A DNA stretch of 64,000 bases from Silene conica (GCA_029255685.2 CM055318.2:18977001-19041000), one strand, 5' to 3'. Positions 47,851-60,952 are shown, counted from the first letter of the stretch. Numbers and translations: made by a program. Notes: generated by a model not told the origin, from the sequence alone.

Positions 47851-48099
47851 ATGGAGAATAAGGAGAATATTGGTGTTGAGTTGGAGTACGAGTCGGGTTG
47901 TTGTACGCCTAGACACGGTGGTGCTAGGGTTGCTGCTGTTGTTTGTCCTCCTGCCCCTAGAAAGAAAAGGGTTTATGCTATTCAACCCGTGGTTCCTCCT
48001 CAAGGGGGATATTTTAAGCCCCCGGATCTGGAGTCCATTTTCACCCCGCTCCGCCTCCAGTCCCACAAATTTGTGAATCGACAGTTTGCAACTATGTGA
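47851..48099 (+). CDS. SIAMESE-RELATED (SMR)-like cyclin-dependent kinase inhibitor
   Basis: A single-exon 82-residue protein. It has the short-protein pattern of the plant SIM/SMR family, which binds CDK-cyclin complexes in the nucleus and promotes the switch from mitosis to endoreduplication. Visible motifs in order are CCTPRHGGARV (the C-T-P block), CPPAPRKKRV (the proline/basic block) and FKPPDLESIFTP (the C-terminal D-L-E-x-F-F-like cyclin-binding block). Length and single-exon structure fit the family. The start was chosen as the first ATG after the TATA box and leader (MENKENIG). An E2F-type site lies upstream. Conservation is through short motifs only, so I am fairly but not fully sure. 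Confidence 0.75.
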   Translation: MENKENIGVELEYESGCCTPRHGGARVAAVVCPPAPRKKRVYAIQPVVPPQGGYFKPPDLESIFTPLRLQSHKFVNRQFATM

Positions 48100-48850
48100 T
48101 GCTTCTCATTTTGGGGTTTGAGTTATATTTTTAACGACTTTATTAGGGTTAGTATTTTGATTTAATTACTCCGTAGTAGCTTAGAATTCTTATAGTTTGG
48201 TTACATTGTGGCCGGGACTTTGTAGATTAATCTGTTTCTTACTTGATATGGATTGTAATTTGTATGTAGTATTAATAATAGTAATAATAATGGTAGCATA
48301 TTAGTAGCGTATATCAATCATGTTTAGATTATGTTTGTAACTTGTAAATTTATTTCACAAATTCGATCTTATAAATATGTCTTGTCTTAAATTTCTGTAA
48401 CTCTCTTTCAACTGCTCTCCAAATTAAGACCTTTTTTAGGATTAGGATATTTGAGCAACAGTATGAGGTAGTTCCGAAATAGAAGTTTTGAGTTCATGTT
48501 ATTTGGAATGCATCACCACTTTTAGAGCTAATGTTATCAGCAAAGCTACTAATTTTGGTTAAATGTTTGTTAAAGTTGCATGCAGAATTGCAGATACACA
48601 TACATAGAAGGCTACCAGCAATTACTTCATTTTTTTGTGCTATGTAAATTTGTAATAGTAAGTCTTGTTTGCGATGAGTCACGTGTTGGAGAGAGAGAAA
48701 AAGTGGGTAATTTGTGAGAGAAAATGGTATCCGCCACAAGCTTGCGACTGATAGTGTCGTTGCAAATAAGAATTTGTGAATTTGTAAATATGTATTCAAG
48801 GTTTTTACCAAAGTTTCTCTATCATAAATCAATTAACTAACTCACCATAA
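48100..48850. other. 3' flank of the SMR-like gene and spacer
   Basis: It holds the likely 3' untranslated region (AT-rich, with (TAA)n near 48270-48290). After that no gene was recognised, up to the MITE at 48851. Confidence 0.55.
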
Positions 48851-49113
48851 GACCATCCCCAAGCAAGGTCGATTGGGAGGTCGAGTCAAGTTAATTGTAA
48901 TTAAGAAATCGATTAGAATTGACTCAAGTCAATTTGATTCACAAATCGACCCAATTTGAGGTAAATTGACTCACCAATCGACCTCATTGGGTTATTGATC
49001 TAGGTCGTGACTTTTTGCTTGGGAGGGTTTAAGTGAGTCAAGGTCGATAAGGGGAGATTAAGGTATAATATGCAATTGACCCGATTAAATTGATTTCTTG
49101 CTTGGGAATGGTC
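48851..49113. mobile_element. MITE, GACCATCCCCAAGCA family (copy A)
   Basis: 263 bp between TAA duplications (48848-48850 and 49114-49116). The left end GACCATCCCCAAGCAAGGTC is inverted at the right (CTTGCTTGGGAATGGTC). The TAA target points to the PIF/Harbinger (Tourist) group. Two further copies lie at 62084-62920. Confidence 0.88.
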
Positions 49114-49116
49114 TAA

Positions 49117-51250
49117 TGCATTAAGCAAACAACAAATGAAAAAGCAAACACAAGGCATTGAGCAAACTATACTATGGATATTTTAAATTTTTAGGTTATT
49201 AGTTATAGCGACTGTAATTGAAACATGTATCGATAACATAAAATTGTATGTCTGGGGCTTAAATATCGGGGGTTATGTTTTACTTGGTTATACACGTGAA
49301 TTAGATGATTATTAGTCGCTAGTCTTTATTTAAGTATAAAATTAAGGAGTATAAGTTTACAACCAAGAAAAAGGCCAAAAAAAACTTTTTCTATCTACTC
49401 ATACTAAATTATGAGTACAAGACATTATGGTAAACAACCACAACATAACATTATTTTTAATAAGTGTCGAATAAACCTCTTTCATTTCCGGCTTTTGCAA
49501 AACCTAAAAAACTTGGTTCTAACCCAATTCTAATCAATAGACACAGTCGTATAATCTGACTCGTATTCGGACTCAATCATATGATCTAAAGTCGGTGACC
49601 CACTCATATGATCTGCGGACCTGTTTGACAAGCCTTCCTAGAATGTGAATATGTGATGGTGAGTGGTGAGTGGTGAGTGGTGACGATGTTTTCTCCAAAT
49701 CTAATTGGGTGGACAATGGAGAATGATTATCAAAAATTTCAGAAAAGCAAAACAAGCGCGCCTTTCATCCCACCCTCGTATTCTTCAATTGCGACGAACC
49801 GGTCGCTTAACCTCCGCAATTCTTTATCCTCTCAGAACATATCTAGGGTTTTATTGTCACTAAATCTTGAATGTTCCCCGTATTTTCTCTCATTATCATC
49901 CATGGCGAAGTTTCAGGTGCCTCTTTCTCGAATTAGTTTTTCTTATTTTATTTTTTCGTACTGAGTAATCGATTTTTTTTGTAAATAACTGACTAGACAA
50001 ATTTAATTTCAGGTGATTACAACCGAGATTGAAGATTACAAATGATTATTCTAGAGTTAATTCGAAGGAAAAGGAAAATTTGATGCATTTTTGAAAATGA
50101 TGGATTATGTAAGAGGTAATTTTACTGATTTCATATTTACGCTGCCGGTTTTTCATGATTGATCTGGTTTTTGTTGAATTGAGTATATACTGGTGTTGAA
50201 TGTGTGACGTAATTCACTAATTTCACATTACAGTCCCGATTTTCTCAATATAATGATTTTTAGTGAAAAGTAATAGAGAAATTGCAGTGTACAAAGCGTA
50301 TTAACATTTTTGAATGTACTGCTCTATTATTTTCTGAGGTAATTCACTGATTTCATATTGCAGAGCTGATTTTCGTGATTGGTAGATGCGTTGAATTGAG
50401 TTTAAACTGGTGGATGACTTCTGATGCAATCTACGAGTTTCTAATTCGGTTCTGAATTTCATGCATGTTTATTTTCATCAGCAAAGTTTTGATCGTAACT
50501 GAAGTGTCATTCACATACTACAAAATATACAATACTCACATTTGTTTCAAGTTCATCACACTTAAGCCTTATTGTTTTGGACTTAATTTCTGTTCGGTTC
50601 CCTTTTGCTGAGATCAGGTCTATTGGTTCAATTTAGTTCAATTTGCTTTTATCGTCACTTCATTTTAATTCACCTGAGTTCAAAAGAACACGGCCTTAAT
50701 TTTTGATAAATTGAATGTTACGGAGTATTTGGTAATGGTTTTGATGACTTTATCGATTGACATACTCCGTAACTGACGATAATGGAAGCTTGATCCGAGT
50801 TTGTTACCCTGAATTGTGATCTCTGATTTACTTCGACCATGATGATATTAAATTTTTGTTCAATTTGAATAAGTTTGATGAGACATGAGAGGCAAAGTGA
50901 TCCAGTGAATATTTTTTGAAGCTACAAGTGCGTATAGCTTGTCATGAAAGTGTCGTTGCATGCAGGCGATGCAGCTGAATGGAAAGTATACTTATCTTGC
51001 TTTGGCACGAAAAGCTAGTAGGCTGTGAATCTGCATTTCAGAAATGGAGGTGAGACACTGGCTATAAGTAACTAGGAATTGTTGTTTCAGATTCTTATGA
51101 CTAGGATTAGGGTGCCTTGTCGTTTAGAAGTGTGTTTTGGTTATTTGTGTATATATGCGGGATCAGGGATGTGATGCTACATGATTGAGTTTTGACATGT
51201 TCCATGACTTTTTCTCGAGATACATCGATGGTATGTAAGACTGTGAGGTG
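49117..51250. other. Spacer with a possible host-gene 5' exon
   Basis: A candidate start ATGGCGAAGTTTCAG lies at 49902-49916, followed by a GT donor and an acceptor at about 50012. The spliced frame stops after 15 codons, so no protein can be supported. An open exon-like stretch (about 57996-58090, with GT donor GTATGC) and another ending in TAA (about 58955-59032) lie beyond the copia element. They might belong to the same split gene. I cannot identify it. Confidence 0.25.
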
Positions 51251-51255
51251 GTAGT

Positions 51256-51518
51256 TATAGAAGTATAGCACAGCTGGCAAGCTGAAATATCAGAATAACA
51301 ACCTAGAGTAACAACCTAGAGTAACAACTTTCGGTTAGTTAGTTAGAGTAGTAGCTTCTAATCTAAGCTATTGTAGTTAGTATATATACTTCATAACAGA
51401 ATATTGTACAGTTAACTTTTACTGCAATAACAAACTACACATTATTTAGCTTTGTCTTCATAATTGATAAAAGCTCAACAACAATGGAGGTTTACTATTT
51501 CTGTTGAACATCTTCATA
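51256..51518 (+). repeat. Copia 5' LTR
   Basis: 263 bp. It contains a tandem AACAACCTAGAGTA repeat near the start and a TATATATA-like promoter stretch at about 51379. The PBS follows with no gap. Confidence 0.93.
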
Positions 51519-51813
51519 TGGTATCAGACGACAGGCTACGATCTCTCCATTTTCTCAAGTGCTTTTCCTCTGGAATCTGTACTTTTCTCAAGTAATTGCT
51601 ATTTCAATTACTTCTTTATCTTTCCGCTTCCGCATTTTTTTTCTCTCGATCTTCTTCTTCAATATTCGATTGAATCTTGATATTTCTCTGCAATTCAATT
51701 GATTTTTCTCTGCAATTCAATTGTTTTTTGTTTTCTTCCAATCCTCATCACAAAAATCAAAACAAATTTTCTCAATCACGATTTCTACAACAAATCTCAT
51801 CATATAATTCATT

Positions 51814-54800
51814 ATGACTCCTACTGCATCTCCACATTCTGATACTTCTGCGGATTCATATGACAATTATGATGATCCGCTCTATGTTAATAACACTGAT
51901 CAACCTAATATGAGTCTTTCTGCAACACTTTTTGATGGAACTGGTTTCCTTTCCTGGAAGAGAGAAGTGCTAATGGCACTGGCAGCCAAAAACAAAGAAG
52001 GATTCATATTCGGTTCCTGTTCTAAACCTAGCAAAGTTGCTAATCCTAAGAGACATCATCTTTGGCTACGATGTGATTTGTTAGTCACTAAATGGATTCT
52101 TAACTCTATGCATCAAAAGATCAAGGAGAACATGATGTATGTCACTAGTTCCAAGCAATTGTGGACAGAATTGATGGAACGGTAATACGGTATGGCCAGG
52201 CTAATAGTCTTGAGCTGTATCAGCTGAAAAAAGGATCTCAATGGTATAACACAAGGTAATCAACCATTGATTGACTATTATAGTCGTATGAAGCGCACTT
52301 GGGAGGAAGTTGATGACATTGATCCAGTTCCTATGTGTACATGTGGAGCTGTAGATGCTTGCACATGTCACCTTATCAAGAAACTTCTTGATCGTGAAAC
52401 ACAAGCCAAACTGATTCAATTACTGATGGGATTGAACAACACATATGACAATGTTAAGTCTCATGTGTTGACCATGGATGATATACCATCACTGCACAAA
52501 GTGCTCGGTCTCCTGCAGACTGTTGAGAAACAGAAGATAATCAGTGACTCTACTGACATAGTGACTGAAGCAAATGCCTATGCTGGCTTCAAGTCACCCC
52601 CACCTTCTAAGGAGCACTCTGGAGACAATGCTTGGAAAAGGCATAGAACAGATGCAGATGATGATAAGTACTCTAAGCACTGCACTCATTGCAAGAAAAA
52701 GGGACATGTAATTGAGGACTGTTTCCAATTGCAAACCTGTTCATACTGCAACATTTTGGGTCACATTAGGGACCATTGCTACAAACTTAAGAAAGCAATG
52801 GCTGCTCAGAATAAGAGGGGTGGTCATAATGGACAAAGAAGTGGACGAGGGAATAATCAGAAAAGGGCTAACAATGTTGATGCTACCACTACACATTCTT
52901 CTGCTTTCACTACTGATGAATATTATGATTCAGATGCCACTCCTTTGGGTGAAAATCCTACTTCAGGAGGAACTGGTCTGAGTGTTTCAATGCATAATCA
53001 AGATTCTGCTCTTGTATCTGGGCTGGTTGAAGCAATCACAGAGAAGGTTCTTAAGAACGTATCTCAGCAGTACAAGTCCAACAGTTCAGCTAATTCTTCT
53101 CATTCCAACTGCATGAACTTTGCAGGTATATCTGCTTCTGCTCATCACTCACATGCATATGTCACTACTAATTCCTTTACTGCATCAAGTTGGATAATAG
53201 ATTCAGGAGCCTCTGATCACATGACAGGCAACTCTGAGTTATTACATAATGTTTGTGCTCTTAAAAGACCAATAACTGTTCATTTACCTGATGGCACATT
53301 CAAAATTGTTCATAAAACAGGTGACATATTTTTAACAGGAGATATTCTCCTCAAAAATGTGTTTATTGTGCCAGGATTCACTGAGAATCTTATGTCCATA
53401 GGAACCTTATTGCAAGATACTAACTTGAGGTTATTATTTTTACCTCATGAATGCTGGTTCCAGGACCCTTCAAATGAGCAGGTGTTGGCAGTAGGATCAA
53501 AACAAGCTGGACTCTATAGGATTTTACAGAATATGAATAAGAATTCAAACAATAAAATAACCTGTCAGCCAAAATGTTTCTCAAATGTACATGTTCAATC
53601 AAATAGTTGTGTGCAGAATGTTAATGTATTTCTTTTACACAAACGTTTGGGACATACCTCTATTGATAAACTCAAACATGTATCTGGTTTTCAAGCATGT
53701 AATGGGAAAACTTTTGATTGTGTAACATGTGTCTTGTCTAAGCATCATTCCTTACCTTTTAACAGAAGTCAGTCTTATGCATCTCATTGCTTTGCACTAA
53801 TCCATATGGATGTATGGGGTCCATATAAGACTCCTACTATCACAGGAGCACATTCATTTCTGACAATAGTAGATGATCATTCTAGATCTACATGGACATA
53901 TCTGATTCAAAACAAACAACAAGTGCCATTTATTATTAAGGACTTTCTATTACACATAGAAAGACAATTTGAGGCCAAGGTCAAATTTATAAGAACTGAC
54001 AATGGGACAAAATTCATTCAAGGACCATGTTCTGCCATGTTTAAGGAAAGGGGCATTTTACATCAAACCAGTATCCCTGGTGTTCCCCAGCAGAATGGAA
54101 GGGTAGAGAGGAAACATAGACACCTTCTAGACACAGCAAGGGCACTAAAAATTCAAGCTAACCTACCTCTTAAGTTCTGGGGTGATTGCCTTCTTACAGC
54201 CACTTACCTCATAAACAAAATGCCAGTTGCACACCTCAAATGGAAAACACCACATGAAATTTTATTCCATGAAATACCTAACTATGATGAACTTAGGGTG
54301 TTTGGGTCACTGTGTTTTGCTACTGTGCCTGCTAAACTAAGAGACAAACTGGGGTATAGAGCTAGGAAATGTGTGTTTATAGGATATCTTTATGGGCAAA
54401 AGGGATACAAACTCTATGACCTAGACAAGCATGTCAGATTCACAAGCAGAGATGTAGCATTCAAAGAGCATATATTTCCATACAGACAGAACTACATTCA
54501 GGAAGATTTGCATTCACCAATTCAAACAAACCAATTTGTGACTTTATGTGATGATGCATACCTACCTTTCACACACCAATTAGATATCCATACTAACACA
54601 TCTAATGACAAGGAGGTTGAGCCAAATGATGATAATGGCTTAGTAAATGCTGAGAAGGATTTGATTGTGGAGACAGATGGTCTTAATGCTGTATCTGATA
54701 TGGCCATACCCAATACAGATAGTGTTCCTGTAATGCCTTTTGTTACAGATACAACAGGCCCAAGAAAATCTGACAGACCTAGGCAACCTTCATCAAGGCT

Positions 54801-56468
54801 CAAAGGATTCGTTTGTCCAAGTCTTAAAAAGAGAAAACATACAGCATTACATGCTGCCATTATTGAAGAATTACCCATGTTTGATAAGGATTATTTAGCT
54901 TCTCTGAATAATGTGTTAGAAGCCCATGAGCCATCCACATTTGCAGAAGCTAAACAAGATGATAGATGGGTAGAAGCTATGAAACAGGAACTACATGCTT
55001 TAGAACTAAATAAGACCTGGACTATGACAACATTACCACAAGGAAAAAGGCAATAGGCTCAAAGTGGGTGTTCAAAATCAAACATAAGCCAGATGGGTCT
55101 ATTGAAAGGTTTAAAGCAAGGCTAGTTGCAAAAGGATACAACCAAGTTAAAAATAAGGATTATAAGCATACTTTTTCCCCAGTAGCAAAGCTAGCAACTG
55201 TAAGAACATTGATTGCTTTGGCTGCTGCAAGAGGCTGGTTGTTATTTCAACTAGACATAAATAATGCTTTTTTGCATGGACACTTGGAAGAGGAGGTATA
55301 TATGTCTCCTCCTGATGGTTATAAGGCTGACCAAGGACAAGTATGTAAGCTGGAAAAGTCCCTATATGGACTAAAACAAGCATCCAGGCAGTGGAATATT
55401 GAACTAACAAAATACTTAATCAGTATAGGTTTTGTTCAATCCAAACAGGACTATTCCTTGTTCACCAGAGATAATTCAGTTACAGGTTCATTTCTTATTT
55501 TGCTGGTTTATGTGGATGATGTACTTATCACTGGAAATGATCCAGAAGAAATTCAGGTGGTAAAACAAGGTTTAGACACAACCTTTACCATTAAGGATCT
55601 TGAAAATATGAGGTATTTCCTTGGCTTGGAGGTGGCTAGAAATGAGTCAGGAATAACCCTTAATCAAAGAAAATATGCTTTAGACATCATCACATATTTA
55701 GATATGGGAGACTGCTCACCTGCTTCTTTTCCTATGCCCAAAGGTTTACAATTAAGCATAGACCAGGGAGAACTGATGGATGATCCTGAAACATACAGGA
55801 GATTAGTTGGAAGGTTATTGTACTTAAATCTCAGCAGACCAGATTTGTCTTATGCTGTACAACACCTGAGTCAATTCTTGAGTCAACCAAGAATGTCACA
55901 TTGGAATGCTGCAATGCATGTTATCAGATACCTCAAAAATATTGTGAATGCTGGACTGTTTTACCAGGCTAACAATGATCTGAAACTCAAAGCATATAGT
56001 GATTCAGATTGGGGAAAGTGTGTTTTTTCCTGCAGATCACTCAATGGATTTTATATATTCCTTGGAGGTTCATTGATATCTTGGAAAACAAAGAAACAAA
56101 CCACTGTTAGCAAGAGTTCTGCTGAAGCCGAGTATAGATGTATGTCATACACAGCAAGTGAAGTAGTATGGCTTGAAAGGTTACTTGCAGATATGGGAGT
56201 AAAACTACAATTACCAATAGAACTATGTTGTGATAATCAGGCTGCACAACACATAGCACAAAACCCTGTATTCCACGAAAGGACAAAACATTTGGACATG
56301 GATTGTCACTATGTGAGAGAAAGAATACAAGAAGGATTCTTGCAGACTAAACATGTAAGATCAAGTATGCAGCTAGCAGATATAATGACAAAGCCACTTG
56401 GAACTCAACAGCACAGACAATTAGCAGACATGCTAGGAATGAAGTTTCTTCATATTAATGAAGGATAG
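51814..56468 (+). pseudogene. Copia gag-pol, broken by frameshifts
   Basis: It comes in three pieces. 51814-52185 is the gag start (LFDGTGFLSWKREVLMAL). 52267-55056 holds the rest of gag with two zinc knuckles (CTHCKKKGHVIEDC, CSYCNILGHIRDHC), protease WIIDSGASDHMTG, integrase (HKRLGHTS...CVTC, then IHMDVWGPY and FIRTDNGTKF) and the start of reverse transcriptase. 55068-56468 holds reverse transcriptase (LLVYVDDVLITG) and RNase H (AYSDSDWGKC, SSAEAEYR). Integrase before RT defines Ty1/copia order. Lesions: an apparent 8-bp duplication near 52180, an indel near 52228, and a frame change at about 55050-55060. The copy cannot make a full polyprotein. Confidence 0.92.
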
Positions 56469-56543
56469 CTCAACCACAACTTGTTTAATTCCAGCTGAAG
56501 GGGGGAGTGTTTGAACTTCAGCCATTTCAGCTTGGAAGGGGAA

Positions 56544-56806
56544 TATAGAAGTATAGCATAGCTGGCAAGCTGAAATAACAGAATAACAACCTAAAGTAAC
56601 AACCTAGAGTAACAACTTTCGGTTAGTTAGTTAGAGTAGTAGCTTCTAATCTAAGCTATTGTAGTTAGTATATATACTTCATAACAGAATATTGTACAGT
56701 TAACTTTTACTGCAATAACAAACTACACATTATTTAGCTTTGTCTTCATAATTGATAAAAGCTCAACAACAATGGAGGTTTACTATTTCTGTTGAACATC
56801 TTCATA
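56544..56806 (+). repeat. Copia 3' LTR
   Basis: 263 bp, three substitutions from the 5' LTR (all within the first ~55 bp). It is followed by the second GTAGT copy. Confidence 0.93.
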
Positions 56807-56811
56807 GTAGT

Positions 56812-57740
56812 CCATTTAATCATCTGATCTATGTAGAGAACGATTGCAAACTTATTAAGCTGTCATTGTGTGGCTATTACTGTTTTAGTGCATGTGGCGA
56901 TCACCACTTGAAGTCATGAGAAGCGTTTTTCTTAGTTATGAACTTAGACTTAATGTAGCTGTGATTTTTTGTAGTTTGTGTTTCGACAGAAGATTCTTAT
57001 ATCAATATATGGTTCTCTATAACGCTGACGTGCTGACAGACAACTAGAGGAACATTATAGTACTTTCAGGAAATAGAAGCTCTGGCAATACGTGCCAGCG
57101 AATGAGTCCATTCTTATATTCTTTTGGAGTTTCATTTTGAAATACTTATTTGATTTTTTTCTTGGCTTCTGTAATCATCATACCCAAATTGCAAAAGATT
57201 TCTTAAGAGACCGGCATACTATTTTGGCTTTACTAATATCATCAAACCCAATTTGCTAACTTTATCTTAAGAAATTGGCATACTGTTTTGGTATGCTTAT
57301 TATAGGAAAGAAAGGAAAAAGTTTTGGAATAAATTACAAGTACTTTGCTGTTCTGGGTGTGACAATGAAAATTGTGGATGCATTGAAGTTATCCCAAAAT
57401 GTATTTTTTCCAAATTGAGATGTTGGCCCACATAGTATGCCCTCTCAGCGTCCAGACCCTTTGTATTTGCAAGAATTGGTTTTTGAGCAAAATTTGAATT
57501 CCGAAGACGTATGGAAAATGTTGTGACTTATGATGTGATTAATTGGTTTGAGCAATATTTTATTTATTTGGGCATATTTGCTAGGTGTGTTTTGCAGCCT
57601 TTTTTGAAGGAATGATTGTTTGTTTAGTCCATAGAAAATGGATCGAGCTTGTGTGGCCAACACACCTTATAAAGTTAGATGATTATCTATCAGTGAAGAA
57701 TATTCTTTAACAGTTGGCTCTCTTTCACTTTTCCTTTTCT
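56812..57740. other. Spacer after the copia element
   Basis: It resumes the sequence interrupted at 51250. No gene or repeat was recognised. Two similar phrases (CCAAATTGCAAAAGATTTCTTAAGA near 57186 and CCAATTTGCTAACTTTATCTTAAGA near 57247) suggest a small local duplication. Confidence 0.5.
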
Positions 57741-57744
57741 ATAT

Positions 57745-57857
57745 TTTTCGCATTTTGAGGTGTGCGATCACCTATGGACGGCTCTAAAGAGTGATTGATG
57801 TCAGCCGACCCCAAATCATTTTGGGATTAAGGCTCTGATGTTGTTGTTGTTGTTGTC
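57745..57857 (+). repeat. SINE-like 3' segment with (TTG)n tail
   Basis: GTCAGCCGACCCCAAATC, then TTTTGGGATTAAGGCTCTG, ends in six TTG repeats (about 57840-57857). This matches the 3' style of plant Au-like SINEs, which end in TTG repeats. The 5' Pol III promoter part was not clearly identified. Confidence 0.5.
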
Positions 57858-60648
57858 TCTGTCACTTTACTTTGGTGCATGGATGTATGTAGATGTATCA
57901 TTTAGCATGACAAATGTTGAATTCACCAGTTAAAAGATATTGACCATGATTATCTTCAGAAGTAAATAATTATATGGAGGAACTCTTTTTTCCAGATTAT
58001 TTCAGCAGTATTGACTGAGAATCTGATAACAGTGATTCTTCCTCAAAAAAACTACTCTCTGGTCGTCATTATATATGCACTACGGCAGAGGTATGCTCTT
58101 TATTGAATAACCCTTAGTTAACAATACTAAAACTTATATTGTATCGTAATGTAGCGTGACCAGGTAAGATGTTGAAGCTTTTCTGTGGAGCCGTAGCTGT
58201 ATTTGTTTTAGTGCTGGATATATCGGTCTTATCTAATTTTAACAATCACGGGTACTCTATAACATACTTAGGCATCGTGTGTCCTAGAAGCTGCCTGGTG
58301 TTAAAAATTATCAAAGCGGAAGAAACACTGCGGCTTTAAATGGGCCTCTCGTAGGAACTCCATGTGCTCCATGTTTTTCAAGTTTGGATTGGGTTGAAGT
58401 GGGGTTAGTGTGTATGGGTCTTCACTCTTCAGAGGTCAAACCTTTAGCTTGCGGAGAGGAGGCTATTTTTATGGATGCATACACTTCCAGGCTAATCATT
58501 AATACTCATTTAAATCAACAATGTGTGTTTAGTCACAGCTGGTCTTGGTGACTTATGATCACTGGTGCATATTAGGCCTGGTACCATGATTATATTTTGA
58601 GGAATGAATTTCTCATAAAGTTGTAGTTGTATTGATTGCTGAGTACTTGTGTTCCTATAATAACCGCATTATGCCATATTGCCATCTATATATACTGTGC
58701 AGTATTACGTAAAATCTACGCAATATAGGAACCTATATCAACCTAAATATCTCCTATAAATCTTAGTAACAATCCCAGAGCTTATATAATATGGTTAAAG
58801 GGTTTATTGTTGAGAACATACCTTATATTTAGGGGTATTTGTAAAAAAATATATCTTGTTTTATTTTAGATTTTCATGTAGGTTGAGGATTATTACCTAT
58901 TAAAGGAGGACAAATGACTTTCATTGTTGCTTGATTTGTAAATTGTTGAAGCAGAAGGAGATTGTTAGTGATGGTGAGAATAATTCCTCCAACTCAGCAA
59001 GTAGACAGTTGAAACGAAGAGGAAGAGAGTAAATTATGTGAGGTGAAAGTAGGTCCAGATTCCTTCCGAAGATAGTTTTTAACAACTAAGATGAAAACTA
59101 AGTTAGCTTTAAACAAATAAAAATTAATAAGGTAGACCTTTTCCAAATGCCCCTACATTTAAGGCAGTTTTTGAGGAAATTAAAATATATTTTTAATCCA
59201 ACTGTACTTATGATGGCAATGTACTCTTTTTCTTTTGTTCGTGTACCTATTTCAGTGTAGGTGTTTCTTTATCTTTCTGCTTCGAGAACATTTAAGGTGC
59301 AGATTGATGCATGCACTCGCAAAATAGAGCAATCTGGTTCTCTTGCTATACACTAGCAGTATGCACAATTGATTGTTTCATCTTTTCTCGATCTTTGTAT
59401 AAAATATAAATGTAAACAAGTGACCGGTAAGTTCTTATAAGTTCATCTGTGTGCTCGTTAAACTAAACACTCCAAGAACGCAGGGACAGTACTAATTCTA
59501 TTACGAGCTTTTAGTCGTGGTTGGGTATTCGAGTTTTATGGTCCTAACTCCTAAGTCCTAACATAGATTTAAATTTCATTTGAAAAAATGGCATCACTCT
59601 TAATTTGTACTGTCGTTTGCTGTCAGCTAGCTTACCGTTTGACAAGTTGTCAAGCTGAGGACTTTGGATTATCAGCTTAATTGCCATTTTTTACTTTTTT
59701 CTGGACTTGTCCTGACTTTCTTGAAAGATCTATGATCAATGACATAAAAACCTTTAATTAGACTTGCTAGTAAATGAGCTGAGACGGTTTATTTTCACCC
59801 ACTCTATCGTCTATTATGAGTAATGGACAATCTGACAATGTGATTATGTGGTTCATTTCGCTTAATAATCTCCAGAGTTTTTTAGGCGAACCAGCTTATT
59901 TGCTTGTGGATTCAGAAAATAATTTTTCAATTTGTTTTCTCAGGCATATGGACACTTGCTTTCTGATTCTATTCCAAGAACAAAATCTTTTTAGTTCAGC
60001 TGCAATGGAACGACATGATTTTTTTTAGGTATTGTGCTCTCACTCTCTTGTTGTTTGTTGCCCAGTTACATTATTGGGGACGCATGACATTAATTAGATA
60101 TACGCACAGATATACGGAGTTACTACTATGCTAAATAATTGTTTTAAATGATAATTTATCATTACCTCACAGTTAGCGGGACTCCTTGAGGCACTGGGCT
60201 ACTAGGGTAATCTTGTTGTTGACAATTTTCTTGTTATAAATATGATTTATGACTATCGATACCAAAAAAGGCCCCCATCAAGCATTCCTACTGAACATTT
60301 TTTTTGACGTCAGAAATTTTTAAGAATTGGAGTTTAGGGGTTCTCTTGAATCTGCTTGTTTGAGTTATAAACTTATAACCAAGGGTTCCATGTAGGCATT
60401 GCCGCTCTATGCATACCATTTCAGTTCACTATGCATATCGTTTTATTTTTTTGTCAAGTTTGGACGCAAAAGCCGCTCTTCAAAGAACAACTTACCCATA
60501 AAATCGATATTGGTGGAGGCATTACCGCATTGGTGCTATGAAAAATTGGAGCAAAAGAAAAGAAGAAATTACAAGATCAATCTCGCTACTTGAATTAACG
60601 GTTTTGCCTAAAGAAAAATGAGACTGCTTTGAAATATATAGAATTTAG
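57858..60648. other. Spacer with unassigned exon-like stretches
   Basis: About 57996-58090 is open and bordered by AG...GT (IISAVLTENL...YALRQR). A second stretch at about 58955-59032 ends in TAA (KEIVSDGENNSSNSASRQ...). Neither belongs to a family I recognise, and no continuous gene model could be built. Confidence 0.3.
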
Positions 60649-60660
60649 GAAGGTATTGGT

Positions 60661-60952
60661 TTTTTTTTTTTTTTTTTTTTTTTGATAAGGTAAGGAAACT
60701 AGGTTGATCCTCTTGGGTAGGACCAACCTATCTCATCCTTTCGAATGAGTAAGGTAAGTTGAAGCCACCGGCTTTCAACCCACCTCGAAAGAGTTGGACA
60801 TGAATGTCCAACGGAAGTCATGAAGTCAGCAACCTTGTTGGCTTCACGGAAGCAATGTTTAATTATCACTTCATCGGAAAGATGAAGATCAAGTTTCACA
60901 TCGTAAGGTATTGGTTGGTGTAATGGATACAACTCTATACTCCAATGGATGA
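60661..60952 (-). mobile_element. 5'-truncated LINE with RNase H fragment
   Basis: On the minus strand the insert ends in a poly(A) tail (about 23 T on the plus strand from 60661). Upstream it encodes the end of an RNase H-like domain (IIKHCFREANKVADFM, SRWVESRWLQL) typical of plant non-LTR elements. The flanks GAAGGTATTGGTTTTT (from 60649) and GAAGGTGTTGGTTTTT (from 60953) form a ~16-bp TSD with one mismatch. The size (~290 bp) means severe 5' truncation. Confidence 0.82.

Larger units (their letters stand above)
51256..56806 (+). mobile_element. Ty1/copia retrotransposon with non-canonical TA...TA LTRs
   Basis: The 263-bp LTRs are 51256-51518 and 56544-56806. They begin TATAGAAGTATAG and end AACATCTTCATA. 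A perfect 5-bp TSD GTAGT lies at 51251-51255 and 56807-56811. The primer-binding site TGGTATCAGA (51519-51528) directly abuts the 5' LTR, and the polypurine tract GGAAGGGGAA (56534-56543) directly abuts the 3' LTR. These borders rule out the usual TG...CA ends. The LTRs differ at three positions by eye (about 1.1%). Coding capacity is broken by several frameshifts. Confidence 0.95.

Noticed and set aside
56507..56543. Copia 3' LTR starting at TGTTTGAACTTC after a purine run (canonical TG start)
   Set aside because: The 5' LTR lacks these 37 bases, and TSD, PBS and PPT all agree with a start at TATAG (56544).
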